Origin: Pseudomonas urmiensis
Lineage (GTDB): Bacteria > Pseudomonadota > Gammaproteobacteria > Pseudomonadales > Pseudomonadaceae
DNA: 64,000 bases
Direction: 5' to 3'
Assembly: GCF_014268815.2 (NCBI RefSeq)
Contig: NZ_JABWRE020000001.1
Location: 3,105,001-3,169,000 of the forward strand
The stretch's first letter is position 1. Each line of letters begins with the position of its first letter. Below the pieces are notes generated by a model. The model was not told the DNA's origin, did not search any database, and saw only the letters and a program-made list of their open reading frames with translations. The translations under genes were made by a program, and so were the position numbers. Positions 8,751-18,217 of this stretch are shown piece by piece.

Positions 8751-10079
8751 GTGGAAGCACACCTTCACGAATGGCTGAACCTGAGCATTCGCTGGGTTCA
8801 CATGATCACCGGCGTGGCCTGGATCGGTGCATCGTTCTACTTCGTCTGGCTCGAGAACCACCTGAATCGAAGCAACCCGCGCGATGGGTTGTCAGGTGAT
8901 CTCTGGGCCATCCATGGTGGTGGTATCTACCACCTGGAGAAGTACAAGCTGGCCCCGCCGAAAATGCCTGAGAACCTGCACTGGTTCAAATGGGAAGCCT
9001 ATTTCACCTGGATGTCCGGTATCGCCCTGCTGTGCGTGGTGTTCTACTGGAACCCGACCCTGTACCTGCTGGCACCAGGCAGCACCCTCAGCGGTGCCGA
9101 AGGCGTGGCGATCGGTATCGGCTCGCTGGTCGCCGGCTGGTTCATCTACGACTTCCTCTGCGACTCGCCACTGGGCAAGCGCCCCGCCCTGCTCGGCGGT
9201 GTGCTGTTCGTGCTGATCATCGCCGCCTGCTGGGGCTTCAGCCTGGTATTCAGCGGTCGCGGCGCGTACCTGCACACCGGCGCGATCATCGGCACCATCA
9301 TGGTCGGTAACGTGTTCCGCATCATCATGCCGGCCCAGCGCCAGTTGGTGGCGGCAATCGAGAACAACCAGACCCCTGATCCGGTACTGCCGGCCAAGGG
9401 CCTGCTGCGCTCGCGTCATAACAACTACTTCACCCTGCCGGTGCTGTTCATCATGATCAGCAACCACTTCCCGAGCACCTATGGCAGCCAGTACAACTGG
9501 CTGATCCTGGCCGGGATCGCCGTGGCTGCGGTATTGATCCGTCACTACTTCAACACCCGCCACGACAGCAACAAGTTCGCCTGGACCCTGCCTGTCGGCG
9601 CCCTGGCGATGATCTGCCTGGCCTATGTGACCGGTCCCAAGCCGCTGCCCACCGCACCTGAGCAGGCTGCCGCGCAGGTCGAGTACCAGCCGCTGCCAGC
9701 GACCGCTGTAGGGGGCAAGACCGCTGCCGAACTGCGCGCCGAAGAAGCTGCCAAAGCCGCCCAAGCGCCTGCCGCAGCGGCCGAGGCTCCAGCTCAGGCC
9801 AGCACCCAGGCCGCCGGTGGCGCTTTCGACAAGATCCACACGGTCATCCAGGAACGCTGCACCGTGTGCCACTCGTCCAAGCCAACCAGCCCGCTGTTCA
9901 GCGCCGCCCCTGGCGGTGTGATGTTCGACACCCCGCAGCAGATCCAGGCCCAGGCCGCGCGCATCCAAGCGCAAGCGGTCGCCAGCCAGATCATGCCGCT
10001 GGGCAACATCACCCAGATGACCGTCGAGGAGCGCAAGTTGGTCGGTGACTGGATTGCCAAAGGCGCCCCAGTCAACTGA
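8751..10079 (+). CDS. puuD: membrane urate oxidase PuuD with C-terminal cytochrome c domain
   Basis: 442 residues from GTG 8751. About eight transmembrane helices (starting IRWVHMITGVAWIGASFYF) form the urate hydroxylase domain (DUF989 type). An Ala/Glu-rich linker at about 310-350 leads to a class I cytochrome c domain with the haem motif CTVCH at residues 370-374 and a distal methionine in the region SQIMPLGN. The enzyme oxidises urate to 5-hydroxyisourate and passes electrons to the respiratory chain instead of producing peroxide. It is the last gene of the puuE operon and is followed by a REP pair. Confidence 0.94.
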   Translation: MEAHLHEWLNLSIRWVHMITGVAWIGASFYFVWLENHLNRSNPRDGLSGDLWAIHGGGIYHLEKYKLAPPKMPENLHWFKWEAYFTWMSGIALLCVVFYWNPTLYLLAPGSTLSGAEGVAIGIGSLVAGWFIYDFLCDSPLGKRPALLGGVLFVLIIAACWGFSLVFSGRGAYLHTGAIIGTIMVGNVFRIIMPAQRQLVAAIENNQTPDPVLPAKGLLRSRHNNYFTLPVLFIMISNHFPSTYGSQYNWLILAGIAVAAVLIRHYFNTRHDSNKFAWTLPVGALAMICLAYVTGPKPLPTAPEQAAAQVEYQPLPATAVGGKTAAELRAEEAAKAAQAPAAAAEAPAQASTQAAGGAFDKIHTVIQERCTVCHSSKPTSPLFSAAPGGVMFDTPQQIQAQAARIQAQAVASQIMPLGNITQMTVEERKLVGDWIAKGAPVN

Positions 10080-10106
10080 TCGAGACAGCGGCAACGACGC
10101 GTCAAC

Positions 10107-10180
10107 CTGTAGGAGCGGGCTTGCCCGCGAATGCGATAGAGCGTGCACTATCGCCATCGCGGGCAACACCGCTCCTACAG
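10107..10180. repeat. REP pair (inverted)
   Basis: Two inverted REP units with the GAGCGGGCTTGCCCGCGA core; the second is slightly degenerate. It sits between puuD and the NCS2 permease. Confidence 0.85.
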
Positions 10181-10335
10181 ACGCAGTGGCTTTGCCGCTT
10201 ACGCTATACGCAGTACGCAACAAGCAAGCATCGAGCGTCAGGCCTCAACCGGGAACCCCTAGCTTTCTAACCAGAGCTTGCCGATTGAGACCCAGCGCTT
10301 GGATCCGAGAATAAGAACAAAACTCGAGGTGCTGC

Positions 10336-11691
10336 ATGTCCGAGTCACCCAAGGCGTACATCCCCGTTGCGCCGCCACGACAGCCCCTGCCCCTGTTTCA
10401 GCTGATCCTGGTAGGTTTGCAACATGTTCTGCTGATGTACGGAGGCGCGATCGCCGTGCCGCTGATCATCGGCCAGGCCGCTGGCCTGTCGCGCGAAGAA
10501 GTCGCGTTCCTGATCAACGCCGACCTGCTGGTCGCAGGCGTTGCCACCATCATCCAATCGTTCGGTATCGGTCCTGTCGGCATTCGCATGCCGGTCATGA
10601 TGGGCGCCAGTTTTGCTGCGGTCGGCAGCATGGTGGCCATGGCCGGCATGCCCGGCGTCGGCCTGCAGGGGATCTTCGGCGCGACCATCGCCGCCGGTTT
10701 CTTCGGCATGCTGATCGCACCGTTCATGTCCAAGGTGGTGCGCTTCTTCCCGCCACTGGTCACCGGCACCGTGATTACCTCGATTGGCCTGTCGCTGTTC
10801 CCGGTGGCAGTCAACTGGGCCGGTGGCGGGCATGAGGCCGAGACCTTCGGCTCGCCGATCTACCTGATGGTGGCGGGCCTGGTGCTGGCCGTGATCCTGT
10901 TGATCAACCGCTTCATGCGCGGCTTCTGGGTCAACGTTTCGGTGCTGGTCGGCATGGGCCTGGGCTACATCCTGGCCGGTTCGATCGGCATGGTCGACCT
11001 GTCGGGCCTGGCCCAGGCGCCATGGCTGCAAGTGGTCACGCCGCTGCACTTCGGCATGCCGACGTTCAGCCTGGCGCCGATCCTGTCGATGTGCCTGGTA
11101 GTGGTGATCATCTTTGTCGAGTCCACCGGGATGTTCCTGGCCCTGGGCAAAGTGACCGATCGCGAAGTGACCCCGGGCATGCTCCGCCGCGGTCTGTTGT
11201 GCGACGCCGGCGCCTCGTTCGTCGCTGGCTTCTTCAACACCTTCACCCACTCCTCGTTCGCCCAGAACATCGGCCTGGTGCAGATGACCGGCGTGCGCTG
11301 CCGCTACGTCACGGTGGTCGCGGGTGCGCTGCTGATCGGCCTGAGCCTGCTGCCCAAGGCGGCCTACCTGATCGCCTCGATCCCGCCTGCGGTCCTTGGC
11401 GGCGCGTCCATTGCCATGTTCGGCATGGTCACCGCCACCGGGATCAAGATCTTGCAGGAGGCGGACATCTCCGACCGCCGCAACCAGCTGCTGGTCGCGG
11501 TCAGCGTGGGCTTTGGCCTGATCCCGGTGGTCAAGCCCGAGTTCTTCGCGCAAATGCCACAGTGGATGGAACCGATCACCCACAGCGGTATCGCCATGGC
11601 CACGCTCAGTGCCCTGGTGCTGAACGTGCTGTTCAACATCCTCGGTGGCGCTGATCGGGCGGCGCATAACGACGCCTGTCACCAGCACTGA
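10336..11691 (+). CDS. NCS2 family urate/xanthine permease (UacT/XanQ type)
   Basis: 451 residues, about 14 predicted helices. The first helix carries QHVLLMYGGAIAVPLIIG, and the family signature QNIGLVQMTG stands in helix 10, preceded by ESTGMFLALGKVTDRE. This is the nucleobase-ascorbate transporter branch of NCS2, distinct from the AzgA-type permease at 3582-4931. Position right after the PuuD urate oxidase suggests urate or xanthine as substrate. The ATG at 10336 is chosen by alignment and a weak CGAGG upstream. No TTGTATACAA site precedes it. A strong terminator follows at 11698-11726. Confidence 0.9.
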   Translation: MSESPKAYIPVAPPRQPLPLFQLILVGLQHVLLMYGGAIAVPLIIGQAAGLSREEVAFLINADLLVAGVATIIQSFGIGPVGIRMPVMMGASFAAVGSMVAMAGMPGVGLQGIFGATIAAGFFGMLIAPFMSKVVRFFPPLVTGTVITSIGLSLFPVAVNWAGGGHEAETFGSPIYLMVAGLVLAVILLINRFMRGFWVNVSVLVGMGLGYILAGSIGMVDLSGLAQAPWLQVVTPLHFGMPTFSLAPILSMCLVVVIIFVESTGMFLALGKVTDREVTPGMLRRGLLCDAGASFVAGFFNTFTHSSFAQNIGLVQMTGVRCRYVTVVAGALLIGLSLLPKAAYLIASIPPAVLGGASIAMFGMVTATGIKILQEADISDRRNQLLVAVSVGFGLIPVVKPEFFAQMPQWMEPITHSGIAMATLSALVLNVLFNILGGADRAAHNDACHQH

Positions 11692-11697
11692 GTGCGC

Positions 11698-11726
11698 GGG
11701 GTGGCGCGGTCGGCCACCCCGTTTTT
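11698..11726 (+). terminator. Rho-independent terminator after NCS2 permease
   Basis: 8-bp stem GGGGTGGC/GCCACCCC, 7-nt loop, then GTTTTT, starting 7 bp after the permease stop. Confidence 0.85.
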
Positions 11727-11831
11727 CAACCTCGTCGTACCGCAACACCGTCGGCCCGCCGGAATGGGCCGCCCGGGGCGCGTTTGCGCCAAAAAAACCC
11801 CAACAAAAACAATAAGTCCGGGAATCACAAC

Positions 11832-12617
11832 ATGAAGCGCATCACCTCGTCCCTGTTGCTGGGCAGCAGCCTGCTGGCCACCCTCCCCACGCATGCAGGC
11901 GAATGGCTGCAATGGCACGGCGAAAGCCTGACCTACTTGTACGGCAAAGACTTCAAGGTCAACCCCGACATCCAGCAGACCATTACCTTCGAGCACGCCA
12001 ACAAATGGAAGTACGGCGACACCTTCCTGTTCGTCGACAAGATCTTCTACAACGGCAAGGCCGACCCAAGCAAAGGCGTGACCACCTACTACGGTGAGTT
12101 CAGCCCGCGCCTGTCGCTGGGCAAGATCACCGGCAAGAGCTTCGCCTTCGGCCCGGTCAAGGACGTGCTCCTGGCCATGACCTACGAGCGCGGCGAAGGC
12201 GACAACGAGGCCTACCTGATCGGCCCCGGGTTCGACCTGGGGATTCCCGGCTTCAACTACTTCACCCTGAACTTCTACCTGCGCAACACCGAAGGCAGCC
12301 GCCCCGGTGACAACGTTTGGCAGATTACCCCGGCCTGGTCCTACACCATCCCAGTGGGACGCTCCGACATCCTTATCGATGGCTACATCGACTGGGTAGT
12401 GGACAACGACCAGACCCGCCGCGGCACCTATCACGCCAACCTGCAGTTCAACCCACAGGTCAAATATGACCTGGGCAAGGCTCTGAACATGGGCGCCAAG
12501 CAGCTGTATGTGGGCTTTGAATACAGCTACTGGAAAGACAAATACGGCATCGACAGCCGCGGCAATGTCGACAGCAATCAAAGCGTCGCCAGCGCCCTGG
12601 TGAAGGTGCACTTCTAA
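11832..12617 (+). CDS. Tsx-like nucleoside-specific outer membrane porin (first of tandem pair)
   Basis: 261 residues with a signal peptide (MKRITSSLLLGSSLLATLPTHA, cleaved before GEW). The mature part is a Tsx/OmpK-type barrel: WLQWHGESLTYLYGKDFKVN at the N-terminus, many aromatic-alternating strands, and a C-terminal phenylalanine (LVKVHF) as needed for outer membrane assembly. Proteins of this family pass nucleosides and related solutes across the outer membrane. The ATG at 11832 fits the signal peptide; the open frame extends 16 codons upstream without one. The next gene is a paralogue of high similarity. Confidence 0.88.
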   Translation: MKRITSSLLLGSSLLATLPTHAGEWLQWHGESLTYLYGKDFKVNPDIQQTITFEHANKWKYGDTFLFVDKIFYNGKADPSKGVTTYYGEFSPRLSLGKITGKSFAFGPVKDVLLAMTYERGEGDNEAYLIGPGFDLGIPGFNYFTLNFYLRNTEGSRPGDNVWQITPAWSYTIPVGRSDILIDGYIDWVVDNDQTRRGTYHANLQFNPQVKYDLGKALNMGAKQLYVGFEYSYWKDKYGIDSRGNVDSNQSVASALVKVHF

Positions 12618-12648
12618 GAATCTGACCAAACGCCCAAGTTTGGTGAGT

Positions 12649-12669
12649 AGTGCTCCAGGACGGAGCACT
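12649..12669. other. hairpin in the tsx-tsx spacer
   Basis: Perfect inverted repeat AGTGCTCC/GGAGCACT with a 5-nt loop, 31 bp after the first porin stop. No T-tract follows, so it may be a processing or stability element or an inefficient terminator. The 356-bp spacer 12618-12973 also holds the palindrome at 12741-12754. Confidence 0.5.
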
Positions 12670-12740
12670 TGAGGACCGGCGCGCAAGTGAGTAATCTGCG
12701 CGCCCCCTCGCTCAGGGCAGAATGATTTCTGCCTGCGTTT

Positions 12741-12754
12741 ACTGACCGCTCAGT
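12741..12754. promoter_or_regulatory. TetR-like palindromic site upstream of second Tsx porin
   Basis: ACTGACCGCTCAGT: perfect ACTGA/TCAGT inverted repeat with 4-bp spacing, with further symmetric T/A pairs outside. It lies 220 bp before the porin ATG. The shape is typical of TetR-family operators; which regulator uses it is unknown. Confidence 0.4.
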
Positions 12755-12973
12755 CAATGAATTCGGGCGGTTGGCCAACGTTTTGCCAGCCTCAAGTTAC
12801 CCATTTCATCCGTTCAGAAAGACGTCGAGCAGGATGGTTGTGACCAACCCGGAAAGTTGGCGCAGCTCTTGCCAAATAGCTGTGGCCACTCGAAAAAAGC
12901 TGACTCAAAAGACAAGAACAGCGCCGCCACCGAGCGCTGACAACAGATCCGACTCAAGGGAGCGACACACGCA

Positions 12974-13756
12974 ATGCGTACCATCAATAGCCTGATCCTC
13001 GCTGGCGGCCTGCTGGCCTCTGGCGCCAGCGTCGCCGGTGACCTGCTGCAGTGGCAGAACAACAGCCTGACCTACCTCTGGGGCAAGAACTTCAAGGTCA
13101 ACCCAGAGACCCAGCAGACCTTCACCTTCGAGCACGCCGATGGTTGGAAGTACGGCGACAACTTCATCTTTGTCGACAAGATCTTCTACCAGGGCAAGAA
13201 AGACGCCAGCAATGGCCCCAACACCTACTACGGCGAGATCAGCCCGCGCCTGTCGTTCGGCAAGATCTTCGATCAGAAGATCGCCTTCGGCCCGGTCAAA
13301 GACGTGCTGTTGGCGATGACCTACGAGTTCGGCGAGGGTGATACCGAGGCGTACCTGATCGGTCCTGGTTTTGACCTGGATATCCCAGGCTTCGATTACT
13401 TCCAGCTGAACTTCTACCAGCGCACCACCGATGGCAGCCGCCCCGGTGACAACGTCTGGCAGATCACCCCAGTGTGGTCGTACACCATCCCGGTCGGCTC
13501 GTCCGACATCCTCATCGATGGCTTCATGGATTGGGTGGTGGATAACGACGAGAACCGTCGCGGCACCTATCAGGCCAACCTGCACTTCAACCCACAGATC
13601 AAGTATGACCTGGGCAAGGCGCTGCACTTTGGCGAGAAGCAGCTGTACGTCGGTATCGAATACGACTACTGGAAGAACAAGTACGGGATCAAGGATTCCG
13701 ATGCGTTCACCACCGACCAGAACACCGCGAGCCTGTTGGTCAAGGTGCACTTCTGA
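12974..13756 (+). CDS. Tsx-like nucleoside-specific outer membrane porin (second of tandem pair)
   Basis: 260 residues with a signal peptide ending ASVAGD. It is colinear with the preceding porin without large gaps: LTYLWGKNFKVNPETQQTF, GPVKDVLLAMTYE, NVWQITPVWSYTIPVG and the end LLVKVHF all have direct counterparts. A tandem gene duplication within the Tsx/OmpK family is therefore clear. AAGGGAG (12956-12962) precedes the ATG at 12974. A separate 356-bp control region suggests that the two copies are expressed differently. A REP cluster follows. Confidence 0.88.
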   Translation: MRTINSLILAGGLLASGASVAGDLLQWQNNSLTYLWGKNFKVNPETQQTFTFEHADGWKYGDNFIFVDKIFYQGKKDASNGPNTYYGEISPRLSFGKIFDQKIAFGPVKDVLLAMTYEFGEGDTEAYLIGPGFDLDIPGFDYFQLNFYQRTTDGSRPGDNVWQITPVWSYTIPVGSSDILIDGFMDWVVDNDENRRGTYQANLHFNPQIKYDLGKALHFGEKQLYVGIEYDYWKNKYGIKDSDAFTTDQNTASLLVKVHF

Positions 13757-13783
13757 TCTGAGTGTTCGGGGCCGCTCTGCGGC

Positions 13784-13902
13784 CCTTCGCGGGCAAGCCC
13801 GCTCCTACAGGTATAACGCTGCTGAACCTGTGGGAGCGGGCTTGCCCCGCGATAGCGATTTCATTGACGACGCAATCGCAGGGCAAGCTCGCTCCCCACG
13901 AT
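13784..13902. repeat. three REP units
   Basis: Three REP cores in alternating orientation (about 13785-13818, 13829-13856 and 13873-13901) between the second porin and the DUF808 gene. Confidence 0.85.
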
Positions 13903-13907
13903 TGACA

Positions 13908-14822
13908 TCAGCTAGCAGGACGTACCACCCGCCAAACCTTACCCAGCACGCTGACCACCACCAGCACCACGACCCCGGCAACCACCCCGGCAAGCCCATT
14001 GAGCAACGCCCCGGTCAGTGCCCCGCCGCGCCCTTCGCTGAAGGCTTCGATGGCATGATGCAACGGCGCAATGCCATGCACCAGAATCCCGCCGCCGACC
14101 AAAAACATCGCCGCAGTACCGATCACCGACAGACTCTTCATCATGTACGGCGCGGTGCGCAGAATTGCGTTCCCCACCGCCTGCGCCGCACCCGAGGCTT
14201 TTTGGGTCAGCCACAGGCCAAGGTCATCGAGCTTGACGATGCCGGCCACCAGGCCATACACACCAATGGTCATGACGATGGCGATACCCGACAGCACGAT
14301 GATCTGCTGCGCCAGCGGGGCGTCGGCCACCGTACCCAGGGTAATGGCGATGATCTCCGCCGAGAGGATGAAGTCGGTGCGCACCGCGCCCTTGATCTTG
14401 TCCTTCTCATAGGCCACCAGATCGACATTCGGATCTGCCACCGCTTCGGCGCGGGCGCCGTGCTCGGCGGCATCCTCGGCCTTGCTGTGGAGAAACTTGT
14501 GCGCCAGCTTCTCGAAGCCCTCGAAGCACAGATAAGCCCCGCCCAGCATCAGCAACGGGATCACCGCCCAAGGAATGAAGGCACTGATCAACAGCGCCGC
14601 CGGGACCAGGATCAGCTTGTTCAGGAACGAACCCTTGGCCACCGCCCAGACCACCGGGATTTCCCGTTCGGCACGCACGCCAGTGACTTGCTGGGCGTTC
14701 AGTGCCAAATCGTCACCGAGCACGCCAGCGGTCTTTTTCGCCGCGACCTTGGTCATCAGCGAGACATCGTCGAGCACCGTGGCGATGTCGTCGATCAGTA
14801 CCAGTAGACTGCTTCCTGCCAT
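13908..14822 (-). CDS. DUF808 family inner membrane protein (YedI-like)
   Basis: 304 residues from the ATG at 14822. The N-terminus [20 protein letters not shown] and the stretch [20 protein letters not shown] are hallmarks of the DUF808/YedI family. Several hydrophobic segments ([70 protein letters not shown]) indicate an integral inner membrane protein. Its function is not established in the family as far as I know. It is transcribed towards the porins and divergent from the TetR gene, with 130 bp between their starts. Confidence 0.85.
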   Translation of the reverse strand: MAGSSLLVLIDDIATVLDDVSLMTKVAAKKTAGVLGDDLALNAQQVTGVRAEREIPVVWAVAKGSFLNKLILVPAALLISAFIPWAVIPLLMLGGAYLCFEGFEKLAHKFLHSKAEDAAEHGARAEAVADPNVDLVAYEKDKIKGAVRTDFILSAEIIAITLGTVADAPLAQQIIVLSGIAIVMTIGVYGLVAGIVKLDDLGLWLTQKASGAAQAVGNAILRTAPYMMKSLSVIGTAAMFLVGGGILVHGIAPLHHAIEAFSEGRGGALTGALLNGLAGVVAGVVVLVVVSVLGKVWRVVRPAS

Positions 14823-14952
14823 GTTTGCCGGTTTCCCATTGAGTGAATCGTCGAATTCTAGCCCAAACACCCTGCCTTGAGCGCCCGTCAAGGCCGGTGC
14901 TACCATGGCCGATCCCTCTTAGAGGCGACCATTGCGAGGAAGATCCCTGACC

Positions 14953-15564
14953 ATGAGCACCATTCGCGAGCGCAACAAGGAACTGATCCTGCGCGCGGCC
15001 AGCGAGGAATTCGCCGACAAGGGCTTCGCCGCCACCAAGACCAGCGACATCGCGGCCAAGGCAGGCCTGCCCAAGCCGAACGTGTATTACTACTTCAAAT
15101 CCAAGGACAACCTCTACCGCGAGGTCCTGGAAAGCATCATCGCGCCGATCATGCAGGCCTCGACGCCGTTCAATGCCGATGGTGACCCCAAGCAAGTGTT
15201 GAGTTCCTACATCCGCTCGAAGATCCGCATCTCGCGCGACCTGCCACATGCCTCCAAAGTGTTCGCCAGCGAGATCATGCACGGCGCGCCGCACCTGTCG
15301 CCCAGCCAGGTCGAGCAGCTCAACGAACAGGCCAGGCACAACATCGAGTGCATCCAGCGCTGGATCGATCGCAAGCAGATCGCCCCCGTCGATGCTCATC
15401 ACCTGATGTTCAGCATCTGGGCGGCGACCCAGACCTATGCGGATTTCGATTGGCAGATTTCGGCAGTCACCGGCAAGGCCAAGTTGGCTGACAGTGATTA
15501 TGAAGCGGCGGCGGAGACTATCATTCGCCTGGTGCTGAAGGGATGTGAACCCGAGGCGGCCTGA
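14953..15564 (+). CDS. TetR-family regulator, RutR-like
   Basis: 203 residues. The N-terminal TetR helix-turn-helix is clear (AASEEFADKGFAATKTSDIA, then AAKAGLPKPNVYYYFKSKDN). The C-terminal region, with FASEIMHGAPHL and SIWAATQTYADFDWQI, is the type found in RutR, which senses uracil or thymine in E. coli and binds TTGACCAnnTGGTCAA. The ATG at 14953 is chosen over an upstream in-frame GTG-like start because it starts the conserved MSTIRERN text. Two RutR-like palindromes occur in front of the NCS1 transporter operon at 31004 and 31045. Control of nucleobase or allantoin uptake is therefore an inference. Confidence 0.85.
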   Translation: MSTIRERNKELILRAASEEFADKGFAATKTSDIAAKAGLPKPNVYYYFKSKDNLYREVLESIIAPIMQASTPFNADGDPKQVLSSYIRSKIRISRDLPHASKVFASEIMHGAPHLSPSQVEQLNEQARHNIECIQRWIDRKQIAPVDAHHLMFSIWAATQTYADFDWQISAVTGKAKLADSDYEAAAETIIRLVLKGCEPEAA

Positions 15565-15571
15565 GAGCCGC

Positions 15572-15663
15572 AATCGCGGGGCAAGCCCGCTCCCACGTGG
15601 ACTACCTGCACTGTCCCTAGGTGGCATGCAGTCTTCGTGGGAGCGGGCTTGCCCCGCGATAGG
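15572..15663. repeat. REP pair (inverted)
   Basis: Inverted REP units with the core GCGGGGCAAGCCCGC, between the convergent TetR and glcG genes. Confidence 0.85.
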
Positions 15664-15684
15664 GGTGCAACTGACAACTATCGC

Positions 15685-16125
15685 TTAAGCCGCAACGCCC
15701 GCATCGGCAGTCAACCCCGCCTCCTCGATCGCACTGATCGCGCACTGCTCATCGATATCCGAAGTATCCCCGCTGATCCCCACCGCTCCCAGCACTTTGC
15801 CGTCCTGATCACGAATCAGCACACCGCCCGGCGCCGGCACCACCGGCCGCTCACCCAGCCCGTTCAAGGCAGCGAAAAACGCCGGCCGCTGCTGCGCATC
15901 CAGCGCCAGCAGACGCGAGCCCTTGCCCAGCGCAATCGCGCCCCAGGCTTTACCGGTGGCCACCTGCGGCCGCAACAGGCTGGCGCCATCTTCACGCTGC
16001 AGCGCCAGCAGATGCCCACCGGCATCGAGCACCGCCACGGTCAGTGGCGCGGCGTTGATCTTGCGGCCAGCGGCCAGCGCGGCGTTCACCACGCTGACAG
16101 CGACTTTCAGAGTCAATGTAGTCAT
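15685..16125 (-). CDS. glcG: GlcG/HbpS family protein
   Basis: 146 residues of the GlcG/HbpS-like (DUF336) fold: a KINAAPLTVAVLDAGGHL strand, DGASLLRPQVATGKAWGA, and the glycine-rich GLGERPVVPAPGGVLIRD. Members are found beside glycolate/glyoxylate genes, and some bind haem or cobalamin; the biochemical role is not certain. The ATG at 16125 is preceded by AAGAGGACC. It is divergent from gcl, and each gene has its own TTGTATACAA palindrome in the 258-bp spacer. This supports co-regulation with glyoxylate carboligase. Confidence 0.85.
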   Translation of the reverse strand: MTTLTLKVAVSVVNAALAAGRKINAAPLTVAVLDAGGHLLALQREDGASLLRPQVATGKAWGAIALGKGSRLLALDAQQRPAFFAALNGLGERPVVPAPGGVLIRDQDGKVLGAVGISGDTSDIDEQCAISAIEEAGLTADAGVAA

Positions 16126-16208
16126 TGCAAAGGTCCTCTTCTTGTTGTGAGAAGCCCTGAGGGCAGTTGAAATTCGATTGGACAAATAGAACACAACGGC
16201 AACTGTTT

Positions 16209-16218
16209 TTGTATACAA
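16209..16218. promoter_or_regulatory. candidate purine operator upstream of glcG
   Basis: TTGTATACAA, perfect palindrome in an AT-rich patch, 84 bp upstream of the glcG start. Confidence 0.7.
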
Positions 16219-16348
16219 TATTTTTAGACGATCGTGCACGATCAGACGAAACGCCGTTTTCATAGGCATCCCGACGAAAGCCACCCGTCCCGATGAAAAT
16301 GGATTGACCTAAGCCGCCGAGCGTGAATACACTCTGGCGCAGAGCAAG

Positions 16349-16358
16349 TTGTATACAA
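16349..16358. promoter_or_regulatory. candidate purine operator upstream of gcl
   Basis: TTGTATACAA, perfect palindrome, only 26 bp before the gcl ATG, so a bound repressor would block the transcription start or early elongation. Confidence 0.7.
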
Positions 16359-16383
16359 TTACAAAATCGATGAGGCACAACCC

Positions 16384-18159
16384 ATGAGCAAAATGAGAGC
16401 AATCGATGCAGCCGTTCTGGTCATGCGCCGTGAAGGTGTAGATACCGCGTTCGGCATCCCAGGGGCTGCCATCAACCCGCTGTACTCGGCCCTGAAAAAA
16501 GTCGGTGGCATCGATCATGTCCTCGCTCGTCACGTCGAAGGTGCCTCGCACATGGCCGAGGGCTACACCCGTGCCAACCCAGGCAATATCGGCGTGTGCA
16601 TCGGCACCTCCGGCCCTGCCGGCACCGACATGGTCACCGGCCTGTACAGTGCATCCGCCGACTCCATCCCGATCCTCTGCATCACCGGCCAAGCGCCGCG
16701 CGCACGCCTGCACAAGGAAGACTTCCAGGCAGTCGACATCACCAACATCGTCAAGCCAGTGACCAAGTGGGCCACCACTGTTCTGGAGCCAGGCCAAGTG
16801 CCTTACGCCTTCCAGAAGGCCTTCTTCGAAATGCGCAGCGGCCGCCCGGGCCCGGTGCTGATCGACCTGCCGTTCGACGTGCAGATGGCTGAGATCGAGT
16901 TCGATATCGACGCCTACGAGCCACTGCCAGTCAACAAGCCATCGGCCAGCCGCGTGCAAGCCGAGAAGGCCCTGGCCCTGCTCAATGACGCCGAGCGCCC
17001 CCTGCTGGTTGCCGGTGGTGGCATCATCAACGCCGATGCCAGCGACAAGCTGGTCGAGTTCGCCGAGCTGACCGGCGTACCGGTCATCCCGACCCTGATG
17101 GGCTGGGGCACCATCCCTGACGACCACCCGCAAATGGTCGGCATGGTCGGTCTGCAAACCTCGCACCGCTACGGCAACGCCACCCTGCTCAAATCCGACC
17201 TGGTGTTCGGTATCGGCAACCGTTGGGCCAACCGCCACACCGGTTCCGTCGACGTCTACACCGAAGGCCGCAAGTTCGTTCACGTCGATATCGAACCGAC
17301 CCAGATCGGCCGTGTGTTCACCCCGGACCTGGGCATCGTGTCTGACGCCGGCAAGGCGCTGGATGTGTTCCTCGAAGTGGCGCGCGAGTGGAAAGCCGCT
17401 GGCAAGCTCAAGGACCGTGGCGCTTGGCTGGAAGACTGCCAACAGCGCAAGTCGAGCCTGCAGCGCAAGACTCACTTCGACAACGTGCCGGTCAAGCCGC
17501 AGCGCGTCTACGAAGAAATGAACCAAGTGTTCGGCAAGGACACCTGCTACGTCAGCACCATCGGCCTGTCGCAGATCGCTGGCGCGCAATTCCTCCACGT
17601 CTACAAGCCACGCCACTGGATCAACTGCGGCCAGGCCGGCCCGCTGGGCTGGACCATTCCAGCAGCACTGGGCGTGGTCAAGGCCGACCCGCAACGCAAG
17701 GTCGTTGCCCTCTCGGGTGACTACGACTTCCAGTTCATGATCGAAGAACTGGCAGTCGGCGCGCAGTTCAACCTGCCGTACGTCCACGTGCTGGTGAACA
17801 ACGCCTACCTTGGCCTGATCCGCCAGGCGCAGCGTGGCTTCGACATGGATTACTGTGTACAACTGGCGTTCGAGAACATCAACTCGACCGAAGCCGGCAG
17901 CTACGGTGTCGATCACGTTGCCGTGGTCGAAGGCCTGGGTTGCAAGGCCCTGCGCGTATTCGAGCCAGGCGAGATCGCCCCTGCCCTGCTCAAGGCGCAG
18001 AAAATGGCCGAAGAATTCCGCGTGCCGGTCGTGGTTGAAGTGATCCTCGAGCGTGTGACCAACATTTCCATGGGCACCGAGATCAACGCGGTCAACGAGT
18101 TCGAAGACCTCGCCCTGGTTGGCAACGACGCGCCAACTGCGATCTCGATGCTCGACTGA
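16384..18159 (+). CDS. gcl: glyoxylate carboligase
   Basis: 591 residues, a thiamine diphosphate and FAD enzyme that joins two glyoxylates to tartronate semialdehyde and CO2. Residue 51 is valine ([10 protein letters not shown]), where almost all other ThDP enzymes have the catalytic glutamate. This replacement is diagnostic of Gcl and rules out acetolactate synthase. The ThDP/Mg motif is seen in [15 protein letters not shown] followed by NNAYLG. A TTGTATACAA site lies just upstream. It begins the run gcl-hyi-glxR-ttuD-pyk that takes glyoxylate from allantoin to pyruvate. Confidence 0.97.
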   Translation: MSKMRAIDAAVLVMRREGVDTAFGIPGAAINPLYSALKKVGGIDHVLARHVEGASHMAEGYTRANPGNIGVCIGTSGPAGTDMVTGLYSASADSIPILCITGQAPRARLHKEDFQAVDITNIVKPVTKWATTVLEPGQVPYAFQKAFFEMRSGRPGPVLIDLPFDVQMAEIEFDIDAYEPLPVNKPSASRVQAEKALALLNDAERPLLVAGGGIINADASDKLVEFAELTGVPVIPTLMGWGTIPDDHPQMVGMVGLQTSHRYGNATLLKSDLVFGIGNRWANRHTGSVDVYTEGRKFVHVDIEPTQIGRVFTPDLGIVSDAGKALDVFLEVAREWKAAGKLKDRGAWLEDCQQRKSSLQRKTHFDNVPVKPQRVYEEMNQVFGKDTCYVSTIGLSQIAGAQFLHVYKPRHWINCGQAGPLGWTIPAALGVVKADPQRKVVALSGDYDFQFMIEELAVGAQFNLPYVHVLVNNAYLGLIRQAQRGFDMDYCVQLAFENINSTEAGSYGVDHVAVVEGLGCKALRVFEPGEIAPALLKAQKMAEEFRVPVVVEVILERVTNISMGTEINAVNEFEDLALVGNDAPTAISMLD

Positions 18160-18217
18160 TTGCCTGACGCCCCCGCGCCGGTTGTGCCGGGGGCCTTCAT
18201 CTGCAAAGGAGACAACC

